From NCBI GenBank assembly GCA_036000105.1, contig DASYGE010000012.1, positions 558,001 to 622,000 on the forward strand: a DNA stretch of 64,000 nucleotides. Direction: 5' to 3'. The notes beneath the pieces are model-generated. The model was not told the origin of the DNA. It saw only the letters and a list, made by a program, of their open reading frames with translations, and ran no database searches. Each line of letters starts with the position of its first letter. The stretch's first letter is position 1. Shown here in pieces: positions 16,647-22,906 of the stretch. Position numbers and translations under genes: made by a program. This DNA is from DASUBN01 sp036000105. Lineage in GTDB: Bacteria; Pseudomonadota; Gammaproteobacteria; Natronospirales; REEB76.

Positions 16647-17066
16647 ATGAGTAACCTCGCCACCCTGATCGGCCGCATCCTACTGTCGGCCATCTTCCTT
16701 TGGTCCGGCTATGGCACTGCCTCCGGTGTATCTGAATTGGCCAAATATCTCGGTACGCTCGGGATCCCCTTGCCGGCCGTGGCCGCGCCGCTGGTACTGA
16801 TCTGGGAATCGGCTGGCGGTGTTGGCCTCTTGCTCGGCCTTTATACACGTTGGAGCGCGCTGGCCCTCGCCGGATTCTGCCTTGTAACGGCCGTCATGGT
16901 GCATTTCCACCCGGAAAAGATGAGCGACATGATCGAGTTCATGAAGAATCTCGCTATGACTGGAGGCTTCCTATTCGTCGCGGCCCATGGCGGCGGTGAT
17001 TGGAGCCTGGACCACGTGTTGAAGACAAAGGGGCGGCACCAGGCTAGAAAAGGGGTTAGGTCTTGA
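16647..17066 (+). CDS. DoxX family membrane protein
   Basis: The 139-residue protein has four membrane spans and the DoxX pattern: LIGRILLSAIFLWSGYGT, then LGIPLPAVAAPLVLIWESAG, then GLYTRWSALALAGFCLVTA and a late FMKNLAMTGGFLFVAAHGGG. DoxX proteins are quinone- or thiol-linked membrane proteins involved in redox balance. ATG 16647 follows a GGAGG site. The last codons (RKGVRS) read into a type C repeat that supplies the TGA, so the natural C-terminus may be altered. Confidence 0.88.
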   Translation: MSNLATLIGRILLSAIFLWSGYGTASGVSELAKYLGTLGIPLPAVAAPLVLIWESAGGVGLLLGLYTRWSALALAGFCLVTAVMVHFHPEKMSDMIEFMKNLAMTGGFLFVAAHGGGDWSLDHVLKTKGRHQARKGVRS

Positions 17067-17079
17067 CTTAATACAATTT
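17052..17079 (+). repeat. Type C dispersed repeat, copy 2
   Basis: GGGGTTAGGTCTTGACTTAA followed by TACAATTT. It overlaps the last codons of the DoxX gene and contains its stop, as copy 1 does for the HNH gene. Confidence 0.75.
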
Positions 17080-17143
17080 AGACGCGGGTATACGTAAACT
17101 CTGAAGCTTCGCTATCTACGCATCCCATGATCAGGTGCCCACC

Positions 17144-17647
17144 ATGAAGATAGACCTGTCCAGAAAGGCCGCGTTCATCGTCTCGATGGCGCTGCTGCTT
17201 TCGCCGGCTTGCGCCGCCTTCGCCACATATGCCGTAAGTGCGACAGGCAGTGTAACTGCTCCAGCTAGCGATACCTTTTCCTATGCCGGTTACGGCGACA
17301 ATGAGTACGGTCACTATAAGGTTTTCTTCTATTCCCTTACGAGCCCCGATCAGTATCTGAAGCACCTGCTGATATGGGCTCGAGTCGATTGGTCGAAGCC
17401 CCAAAATTCAGATTCAGGACAGTATCAGTCCGAACTCATGCTGTTTCATATTGACTGTAAGGCAGTGACGTACGCGATTTCATCACGCGTCTTTCTAACC
17501 GCTGACGGGAAGATCTTAAAGCGCATGGATCTGACACCCGCGGAATATATGTATGAGACCATGCCGACACCTGATAACGACGTCTTCGTTAAGGGGAAGT
17601 CATCTGTCGAGTTGGGAGCAGCTGTGCAACTGATGGACGGCTGCTAA
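17144..17647 (+). CDS. Secreted protein resembling surface-adhesin protein E family
   Basis: The 167-residue protein has a signal peptide (KAAFIVSMALLLSPACAAFA). The mature part has alternating strands, a segment LLIWARVDWSKP followed by SELMLFHIDCKAVTYAISS, and a second Cys at the very end (MDGC), so a disulfide is possible. The order W-(V/A)-x-x-(D/W), then a single Cys in a strand, then G-K-(I/V) recalls the Adhesin_E family (PF16747); this is a weak assignment. ATG 17144 is preferred over GTG 17135. A type A array starts 17 bases after the stop. Confidence 0.5.
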   Translation: MKIDLSRKAAFIVSMALLLSPACAAFATYAVSATGSVTAPASDTFSYAGYGDNEYGHYKVFFYSLTSPDQYLKHLLIWARVDWSKPQNSDSGQYQSELMLFHIDCKAVTYAISSRVFLTADGKILKRMDLTPAEYMYETMPTPDNDVFVKGKSSVELGAAVQLMDGC

Positions 17648-17659
17648 CGGTCGAGAAAA

Positions 17660-17850
17660 CGGGGTACGCCTACACGGATGTACGCCTATAGGGACGTAGG
17701 CGGTACGACTGCAGGGATGCACGCCTACATGGATGTAGGCGATAGAGCAGCGTCGGGAACAGGCTGCCGAGGAGGTAGAGTAACGCAGGGAGCGATTGCC
17801 GAGGAGGTACGCTTACATGGATGTAAGCGGTAGACGGCGTCGGGAACAAG
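17660..17850 (+). repeat. Type A hairpin repeat array, second locus
   Basis: Hairpins lie at 17682-17702, 17721-17741 and 17809-17829, with a degenerate half unit at 17666. Bases 17696-17777 are identical to 6205-6286. The third hairpin reads ACGCTTACATGGATGTAAGC: both stem arms changed together relative to ACGCCTAC/GTAGGC, a compensatory change that supports a selected hairpin. The array follows the adhesin-like gene stop at 17647 and ends at a type B repeat. Confidence 0.85.
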
Positions 17851-17855
17851 CCGTC

Positions 17856-17886
17856 GAGAGCCCTTTAATGGGCTGCCACCACCGCG
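17856..17886 (+). repeat. Type B dispersed repeat, copy 4 (partial)
   Basis: GAGAGCCCTTTAATGGGCTG then CCACCACCGC. It shares the GAGCCCTTTAA core. It abuts the stop codon of a SET-domain gene fragment at 17887. Confidence 0.6.
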
Positions 17887-18008
17887 TCATTCACCCACCT
17901 CGAACCAAACTTTCTTCTTGCTGTCCGGGTCGCCGTTGTAGTTGGTGCGGATTTCTTCGCCGGCGGCGAGATCACGCGAGGCGATGAAGTCGAGGGCGCG
18001 GCCGCATG
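17887..18008 (-). pseudogene. C-terminal fragment of a SET-domain protein gene
   Basis: Leftward translation gives GRALDFIASRDLAAGEEIRT then NYNGDPDSKKKVWFEVGE and a stop. It lines up with the end of the intact SET protein encoded at 30737-31156 (LTIDFIALQDIAEGEEIKTN, then YNGDP and WF). Only about 38 codons remain; the N-terminal half, with the NHS motif, is absent. Homology ends just before the nadC start, so the two were probably joined by a deletion or insertion. The frame continues open to 18105, but those extra residues belong to the opposite strand of nadC. Confidence 0.75.
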
Positions 18009-18021
18009 ATAGACTTCGCAA

Positions 18022-18876
18022 ATGTTGCAGCTTCCATCCGACCTCGCTCAGCAGGTCACAACTGCCCTGGCTGAGGACATCGGCGGCGGCGATATCACCG
18101 CTCAACTGGTCCCCGCCGCACAGCGGGTCACAGGTAAAGTCATCACCCGTGAGGAGGCGACCTTATGCGGCCGCCCCTGGGTGACTGAGGTATTCCGTCA
18201 GCTGGATCCAGCTGTCCAATTGACCTGGCATGCCGACGACGGCGACCGCGTTACTGCGAATCAAACTCTGTTTGAGATCGCAGGCCTGGCCCGGCCCGTT
18301 CTCACGGGTGAGCGCACTGCGCTCAACTTCCTCCAGCTCCTTTCCGCAACGGCGACCGCTACTCGCCGCTATGTAGATGCGATCGTGGGAACCCGCTGCA
18401 CAATTTGGGATACGCGAAAGACAGTCCCAGGACTACGGACGGCGCAGAAATACGCGGTTTTGTGCGGCGGCGGCCAGAACTACCGCATCGGGCTCTTCGA
18501 CCAGGTGCTGATCAAGGAAAACCACATCGTCGCAGCCGGCTCCCTGACGGCCGCAGTGGTAGCAGCCCGCCGCGCAGCCGGTTCACGCAAAGTTGAAGTG
18601 GATGTGGAAGTGGAAACGATGGAGGAGTTTGAGGAGGCGTTGCGCGCAGGCCCGGACATCATAATGCTCGACGAATTCAGCCTGGCCGACATGAGAGCCG
18701 CGGTAGTGCTGAACAACTCTAAAGGCCATCGGATCACAGTCGAAGCATCGGGCAGCGTAACGCTCGAGACCGTCCGCAGCGTCGCAGAAACCGGCGTTGA
18801 CTACATCTCAATCGGTGGCATTACCAAACACGTCCGCGCTGTGGAACTGTCAATGCGGTTGTCATTCGCCTCTTAG
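18022..18876 (+). CDS. nadC: Nicotinate-nucleotide pyrophosphorylase (carboxylating), quinolinate phosphoribosyltransferase
   Basis: The 284-residue protein is full length for NadC. It converts quinolinate and PRPP to nicotinate mononucleotide, CO2 and pyrophosphate in de novo NAD synthesis. The signature blocks are all present: ALAEDIGGGDITAQ at the N-terminus, GERTALNFLQ, WDTRKTVPGLRTAQKYAV, CGGGQNYRIGLFDQVLIKEN, EVDVEVETMEE, IIMLDEFS, VEASGSV and YISIGGITKHV. Residues known to bind PRPP and quinolinate (Arg and Lys of DTRKT, LIKENHI) are intact. No nadA or nadB lies nearby. The gene sits between two decayed fragments on the opposite strand. Start ATG 18022 has no strong ribosome site. Confidence 0.95.
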   Translation: MLQLPSDLAQQVTTALAEDIGGGDITAQLVPAAQRVTGKVITREEATLCGRPWVTEVFRQLDPAVQLTWHADDGDRVTANQTLFEIAGLARPVLTGERTALNFLQLLSATATATRRYVDAIVGTRCTIWDTRKTVPGLRTAQKYAVLCGGGQNYRIGLFDQVLIKENHIVAAGSLTAAVVAARRAAGSRKVEVDVEVETMEEFEEALRAGPDIIMLDEFSLADMRAAVVLNNSKGHRITVEASGSVTLETVRSVAETGVDYISIGGITKHVRAVELSMRLSFAS

Positions 18877-19013
18877 GCAACAGCCGACTTCAACACCCGC
18901 TGAGGCTGCGCCACCCCGTACCCCTGGGCGTAATCCCCCCCGAGGCCGGTGAGCATCTGAATGATCTCAGCGTTCTCGGCAAACTCCGCAATGGTCTGCT
19001 TGCCCGCGGGATA
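18873..19013 (-). pseudogene. C-terminal fragment of an EAL-domain (c-di-GMP phosphodiesterase) gene
   Basis: Leftward translation gives GKQTIAEFAENAEIIQMLTG then LGGDYAQGYGVAQPQ and a TAA at 18873. This is the end of an EAL domain: the G-(K/M)-x-T-(I/V)-A-E-(F/G)-(V/A)-E strand and the D-Y-A-Q-G-Y-x-x-x-x-P motif. About 46 codons remain. The coding similarity stops at about 19013, right where a type B repeat begins (19016). Its stop overlaps the nadC stop by two bases on the opposite strand. No complete EAL gene is in the window. Confidence 0.85.
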
Positions 19014-19215
19014 AGGGGTCAGAGCCCTTTAACGCACTAACCCCCCTTTCGCATCGGAATAATAAAGATCTGTGGTCGGCCCCAATCGCTCTTGATTCGG
19101 AGGACATCAGTTCCCTGGCAAGCTGCTGGGTTATTCCGCCGGGTTTGAAGTCCATATAGCTAAGTTCAAGGATGATTTCCGCTAGTTCGCGGGTCTGTCC
19201 ACAATCATCCATCAT
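18967..19215 (-). CDS. Possible small open frame ending inside the EAL fragment
   Basis: An 82-codon frame starts MMDDCGQTRELAEIILELSY at 19215, crosses the type B repeat (19016-19045) and then reads the EAL remnant out of frame. The first 55 codons could be the 5' part of a lost gene cut by the repeat. There is no clear ribosome site and no recognised family, so support is weak. Confidence 0.2.
   Translation of the reverse strand: MMDDCGQTRELAEIILELSYMDFKPGGITQQLARELMSSESRAIGADHRSLLFRCERGVSALKGSDPLSRGQADHCGVCRER
19016..19045 (+). repeat. Type B dispersed repeat, copy 5
   Basis: GGGGTCAGAGCCCTTTAACG then CACTAACCCC. It has the longest 5' end of the family (GGGGTCAGAG). It marks the break point of the EAL fragment. 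Confidence 0.75.
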
Positions 19216-19324
19216 TCAAAGGGTCTAACTGCTGGAGGGTTGCCGCAGTCGGGCACCGTTGGATTAATGTATGCATCACTAGCTAGATAGCTAACCCCCC
19301 GAATCAAACAAACGAGGCCTTGTC

Positions 19325-19783
19325 ATGAGAATCGATCGAAAAGCCATCATGGTGCTGCTTACGTTCGCCACCGCAATCTGCATGACGTCGAGTGCTTATG
19401 CACAAGACAGTAAAAAGGAGATGGCGGTAAAGGCCTATTACGCCGGCTTCGTGAATAAGGACTGGGACGCTGTAGCGAGCCAGCTTGCCCCCGGATTCAC
19501 CTTCACCACTCCGGCAACCGACAACGATCATATGCCCATAGCAAAATTCAAAGAGGAATGCTGGGGAACAGCCAAGTTCATGAAAGCAGCCAGCATGACT
19601 AAGATTTTCGAAAGCAGTGATGAGCTGGCGGTACAGGTTGAGATGACCACTACGGATAACAAGATCGTCCGGAATATCGATGTTTACGAGTTCGACAGCT
19701 CAGGGAAGATTAAGGCTATCGAAGTGTACTTCGGGCGTGGCATCGGTGGCTTTGGATATCCCGGCAACAAAGATAAAAAGTAG
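19325..19783 (+). CDS. Secreted SnoaL-like NTF2-fold protein
   Basis: The 152-residue protein has a signal peptide (about 1-27, cleaved near AYAQD). It is followed by an NTF2-like fold: KAYYAGFVNKDWDAVASQLA, FTFTTPATDN with a gap typical of SnoaL pockets, then paired strands (LAVQVEMTTTDNKIVRNIDV) and a final IEVYFG. No catalytic residues can be assigned. It is the third intact protein of this fold in the left region, besides one decayed copy. A truncated type A unit joined to a type C repeat follows 28 bases behind the stop. Confidence 0.78.
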   Translation: MRIDRKAIMVLLTFATAICMTSSAYAQDSKKEMAVKAYYAGFVNKDWDAVASQLAPGFTFTTPATDNDHMPIAKFKEECWGTAKFMKAASMTKIFESSDELAVQVEMTTTDNKIVRNIDVYEFDSSGKIKAIEVYFGRGIGGFGYPGNKDKK

Positions 19784-19810
19784 CGCTTTCTCCTAACTAC
19801 TAAGTCGCCG

Positions 19811-19867
19811 AAAAGGGGGTACGCCTACACAGAGAACAGGGGTCGAGTCTTGGCTTAATACATTATT
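19811..19867 (+). repeat. Chimeric repeat: truncated type A unit joined to type C copy 3
   Basis: Bases 19811-19830 (AAAAGGGGGTACGCCTACAC) equal 6181-6200, the start of the first type A array, but the hairpin's second arm is missing. After a short AGAGAACA bridge the sequence becomes type C at 19839-19867 (GGGGTCGAGTCTTGGCTTAA then TACATTATT). The last bases include the stop codon (TTA on this strand) of the leftward DUF1579-like gene. Confidence 0.75.
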
Positions 19868-20327
19868 AAGTCCGCCTGGAGATCAACTGCAGATCCGGCT
19901 CCCAAGCACCGCCGTTCTTGGACATCTCGCCTTTCATCACGAGCGTGCGCCCGCCGTCGATGAGGGTGCCGGTGAAGCGCTGGGCGAATTCCGGATGGTC
20001 CCGCCACCAGGTCCAGACGCCGTCACGCATCGACGTCTGCATCTTCCTGGAGACACCCCGTTCATCGAAATAGAGCATGAAGAATTCACCGGTCGCATCG
20101 TCGCTGCCGATGACAAACATCCCGCTGGGTATCTCCGGCTCGTCGATCTCGGATCGCACCATCAGGAAGGCGCCGCCCTCGATCCATTCGAACGAGCTGC
20201 GGCCGTGGAAGGTCTTCCCCGGCAGGTAGGGGTGCGTGCCTTCGGTCTTCCATTCGCCCACCAGCACTTCAAAGGGCTTCAGCGCCGGATTGGGCTTGAT
20301 GGCTTCATGACCGATAGGCTTGGTCAT
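19866..20327 (-). CDS. DUF1579-like protein
   Basis: From ATG 20327 the protein has 153 residues and reads ALKPFEVLVGEWKTEGTHPY, FEWIEGGAFLMVRSEIDEPE, SDDATGEFFMLYFDERGVSR and VWTWWRDHPEFAQRFTGTLI. This is the lipocalin-like beta-barrel pattern of the DUF1579 relatives (G-x-W, then G-G-x-F-x, then Y-F-D-x-x-G). The ligand is unknown. An upstream ATG at 20366 would overlap the DoxX gene by 19 bases. The two genes are on one strand and likely co-transcribed. The stop codon lies within a type C repeat. Confidence 0.78.
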   Translation of the reverse strand: MTKPIGHEAIKPNPALKPFEVLVGEWKTEGTHPYLPGKTFHGRSSFEWIEGGAFLMVRSEIDEPEIPSGMFVIGSDDATGEFFMLYFDERGVSRKMQTSMRDGVWTWWRDHPEFAQRFTGTLIDGGRTLVMKGEMSKNGGAWEPDLQLISRRT

Positions 20328-20347
20328 GGTGCGGACCAATGCGCCTG

Positions 20348-20776
20348 CTATGACCGCTGGATCCATCCACGTTTCAATGCCAAGACGCGTCCGGGGCCGT
20401 AGGCGGCGGCAAACAGAAGACCTGCGATGAACGTGAAATGGTCGACGAAGAAGCCAAATTCGGCTTGGTTTGCTGCCCAATGCGAAGGTCCATGGAACGC
20501 GAAGGCGAGGAAAAGCACATAGGCTGCCGCCACGAGCGCGGCTTCCGAGAAATAGGCGCCAGTCAGGAGACATGCGATGAGCGCGAGTTCAAGCAGTGCG
20601 GCGAGCCAGGCGAGAAGCGTGGCTAGAGGGAAACCCGCCGCCGCAATGAAGGTCGCCGTTCCGTGGATATTCGTCAGCTTGAAGCTGACCGCCATGATGA
20701 AGACTGCTGCAAAGATCAGGCGTCCTATGAGGATCGCCGCAGTGCTCCATCCCGCCCGATTCGATTCCGTTGTCAT
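20348..20776 (-). CDS. DoxX family membrane protein, second copy
   Basis: The 142-residue protein has four spans with the DoxX order: ILIGRLIFAAVFIMAVSFKL, a glycine-proline turn AAAGFPLATLLAWLAALLEL, then LLTGAYFSEAALVAAAYVLF and FVDHFTFIAGLLFAAAYGPG. It differs strongly from the DoxX at 16647, so the two are not a recent duplication. It is the first gene of a leftward pair with the DUF1579-like gene. DoxX with small lipocalin-like partners suggests envelope redox or lipid stress; this is inference. Confidence 0.88.
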   Translation of the reverse strand: MTTESNRAGWSTAAILIGRLIFAAVFIMAVSFKLTNIHGTATFIAAAGFPLATLLAWLAALLELALIACLLTGAYFSEAALVAAAYVLFLAFAFHGPSHWAANQAEFGFFVDHFTFIAGLLFAAAYGPGRVLALKRGWIQRS

Positions 20777-20807
20777 GGTCCGCTCCCGTTGCTTTTACTC
20801 AAGGGTA

Positions 20808-20838
20808 ATAGGCTCAACTCTTGACTTAATACATTATC
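20808..20838 (+). repeat. Type C dispersed repeat, copy 4
   Basis: AATAGGCTCAACTCTTGACT then TAATACATTAT. It keeps the CTTGACTTAATACATTAT end of the family but diverges at its start. Confidence 0.65.
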
Positions 20839-20870
20839 ATGTCAGCACCCGGATTTAAGCTTGCTGACAT
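20839..20870. repeat. Nine-base perfect inverted repeat
   Basis: ATGTCAGCA at 20839-20847 and TGCTGACAT at 20862-20870, separated by 14 bases. It directly follows a type C copy. It could be a hairpin of the repeat element, an insertion-sequence end or a regulator site; there is no T-run after it to make it a terminator. Confidence 0.5.
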
Positions 20871-21001
20871 AAGGCAACAGGGGACAAGGCGCAGACTGAA
20901 CCGACTCTGAATTTTACGGACACCTGGTTTGGCAGATAATGCCTGAGGAGGCGTTCCATATCGAAGCGCCGATCATATTCGCGAGAGTTCAAGCTGAAGA
21001 G

Positions 21002-21122
21002 AATAGGGGCCAAGCTCAAGTCTTAACTTAATAGTTGCTCGGCAAGACGTAAACTTTGAACCCCATTCCTCTGCGCCCGATTGCACGGACAGATAGTTAA
21101 GGGATCTTAACTGGTGGCGTGA
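21002..21122 (+). repeat. Type C copy 5 fused to type D copy 2
   Basis: 21002-21033 is a variant type C (AATAGGGGCCAAGCTCAAGT then CTTAACTTAATA). It passes directly into type D at 21034 (GTTGCTCGGCAAGACGTAAA), which aligns with 5233-5322 to its end, including the inverted repeat GTTAAG...CTTAAC. At the other locus a type B copy lies between C and D, so the families recombine as modules. Confidence 0.72.
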
Positions 21123-21203
21123 CTGTCACAAAAATGTCATCGAATTTGGAATCGAATTAAGTGAATAGGGGATAGACCACGTAATTCTTGGGTGGAGCAA
21201 AAC

Positions 21204-21722
21204 ATGGAAATCAAAGGCGCGACCTTCTTGTACACCTTGGCTGCCCTGATGGTCACGTTCGCGGGGTTCTCGGCGCTCTTGTTCGTCATACGGCAGGCCG
21301 CTGGCGCGAAGTTGTCCCTGCTGGACAGGTTCATCGTAAGAAACATCATGACCTATGTCTTCGTATTGACTGCGGCGGCGCTGCTGCCGGCGCTCCTCGC
21401 GCTCTTCGACGTCGGAGCGGACTGGATCTGGCGGATCAGTGGCGTACTTTTCGCGCTACCCATGCTGTCCCTTCAGACCACCTATCCGGCCAGGCGGCGC
21501 AAGGCGGTGGGAGAATCGCCGCCGCGCGCGATACTCGCGGTCTTCGTCGTGCTGGGCTCTGGGGTGACACTCGCGATGCTTGTCTACCTCTTGGTAGACG
21601 TCCGATACGGCGCCGCTGTCTACATCACGGCCTTGACGATAGATTTCTTTACCGTCGTCTTCGGCTTCCTGAACGCGCTCGATATCATCATGCAACAACC
21701 GACGAAAACGTCGAAGCGATAG
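21204..21722 (+). CDS. Five-span membrane protein of unknown function
   Basis: The 172-residue protein has spans at about 6-26, 41-64, 69-87, 105-126 and 133-153. The first reads FLYTLAALMVTFAGFSALLF and the segment RQAAGAKLSLLDRFIVRNIM forms a basic loop. No family was recognised. ATG 21204 is preferred to GTG 21192 because GGAG sits nine bases upstream. The gene stands alone, 131 bases ahead of a lipoprotein gene. Confidence 0.72.
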   Translation: MEIKGATFLYTLAALMVTFAGFSALLFVIRQAAGAKLSLLDRFIVRNIMTYVFVLTAAALLPALLALFDVGADWIWRISGVLFALPMLSLQTTYPARRRKAVGESPPRAILAVFVVLGSGVTLAMLVYLLVDVRYGAAVYITALTIDFFTVVFGFLNALDIIMQQPTKTSKR

Positions 21723-21853
21723 AAGGGGATTAACGATGGGGCGGTTTTCATGGGTAGTGCGCACCGCGCGAGAGGCGTTCACATCCTGACGACGAGACCC
21801 CCACATAGGATCTAATAATTAAGTACTGACGAGATCAAAGGGAGATTAGGGAC

Positions 21854-22654
21854 ATGCACCGTCTCGTTGCGTTTGGGGTCATTGCCGCTGCGTTCCTGTC
21901 AGGCTGCGCTTCTGGACGGGGGATCAGTGATCGGGAGATGCGGTTGATACATACCGTGAAGGTGGTGTACCTACAGCCACGGCGTGATCTCTTCGTCTAT
22001 TCATACATAAACAACACCGGAAGCAGTTCGACTCCGGAGACCGATTGGCTCGAACAGTACGAGGTCCCGCACGTCTTTGCTTACCGGAAATTTGGCGGTA
22101 CCGTCCCCCAGCACTATTCCCGTACAGATTATGCCGATAAGTACTTGGCGCAATACGCGGATGAGGTCTCGGCGCTTGCCATCAGGCAGCACCTGTTCGC
22201 CGGTGTGAAGCAAGTCGTGGGACGAGTACCCTGGTTGCGGGGAGTGACTATCGAGACGCCGGAGAAGCCGACGGAAGAAAACTTCATGTTGGACTATTAC
22301 AGGAGCTCGGGTGTCGATGCGATCATCTATATCCAGCCATATATCTGGATGGATGACTTTGCTGAGAACCTGCATACTCATTTCAACTTGCTGGTGTATG
22401 CGAAGCCCGACAACGGCGCGCGTGAGCTTTATGATGAACAGGAATTTGAGGTGAGCTATAAACTCGGTGTCCCAGGATCCGACGCTACCGGTCAGCAGTA
22501 CACCATGTACGACCTTACGACCGATGGCCGCTTCCGTCAGTGGTTTACGCAGAACGCGTATCAACTGCATTTCGATATCGATTTAGCCACTTCCCAGGTC
22601 TTTGCGAGCCTGGTCCGCTATCTAGGCGCTGATGCGCCCGGATCGGGTAAGTGA
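21854..22654 (+). CDS. Lipoprotein of unknown function
   Basis: The 266-residue protein has a lipoprotein signal with lipobox LSGC (Cys18 of AAAFLSGCASGRG). The mature part contains many aromatic and charged residues, such as IIYIQPYIWMDDFAENLHTH and LDYYRSSGVDAIIYIQPYI. The recurrent alternation suggests a mixed alpha/beta periplasmic domain, but no family was recognised. GGGAGATTAGGGAC precedes ATG 21854. A type B repeat lies 55 bases behind its stop; it is the last gene of the repeat-rich region. Confidence 0.75.
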   Translation: MHRLVAFGVIAAAFLSGCASGRGISDREMRLIHTVKVVYLQPRRDLFVYSYINNTGSSSTPETDWLEQYEVPHVFAYRKFGGTVPQHYSRTDYADKYLAQYADEVSALAIRQHLFAGVKQVVGRVPWLRGVTIETPEKPTEENFMLDYYRSSGVDAIIYIQPYIWMDDFAENLHTHFNLLVYAKPDNGARELYDEQEFEVSYKLGVPGSDATGQQYTMYDLTTDGRFRQWFTQNAYQLHFDIDLATSQVFASLVRYLGADAPGSGK

Positions 22655-22709
22655 CCAGAAAAGTCATCATGACTCTTTGACATCGTCTCCCGCCTTGTAG
22701 TCGCGGAAA

Positions 22710-22752
22710 GGGGTCAGCGCCTTTTAACGCAGTTTCCCGTCACGTCTCCGAA
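22710..22752 (+). repeat. Type B dispersed repeat, copy 6 (rightmost)
   Basis: GGGGTCAGCGCCTTTTAACG then CAGTTTCCCGTCACGTCTCC. It is the last repeat of any of the four families that I noticed; the remaining 41 kb appear free of them. Confidence 0.8.
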
Positions 22753-22906
22753 GCCCCCGCTTCGCGTTCTGATTCGCCAGCATCCCGCGAAAGTACCCGC
22801 TACTTGTGAGTTACTGTCACAACGCCGCTGCAACCACCAAACGCGGCGTGGATTGCCCTGATTATCCTTTACCATGTCGCCTCGACTTGGTTAGGGGTAC
22901 CCAGCC

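Larger units (their letters stand above)
20777..21203. other. Repeat-filled divergent intergenic region
   Basis: These 427 bases hold a type C copy (20808-20838), a 9-base inverted repeat (20839-20870), about 120 bases with possible insertion-sequence-like ends that could not be identified (20885-20990), and a fused C-D block (21002-21122). No gene is supported. GGAG nine bases before ATG 21204 is the ribosome site of the next gene. Confidence 0.6.

Noticed and set aside
17796..17987. 63-codon plus-strand frame over the type A/B repeats
   Set aside because: It only translates repeat sequence and the antisense of the SET fragment.
20885..20990. Terminal sequence of an insertion sequence (ACTCTGAATTTTACGGACAC and following bases)
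   Set aside because: It looks like an element end, but no transposase reading was convincing and no matching inverted end was found.
3589..22752. Chromosomal integron cassette array
   Set aside because: Same-orientation repeats between small unrelated genes suggest it, but there is no integrase gene, the repeats do not begin and end with attC core sites, several families are mixed, genes run in both directions and many have their own ribosome sites and intergenic promoters.
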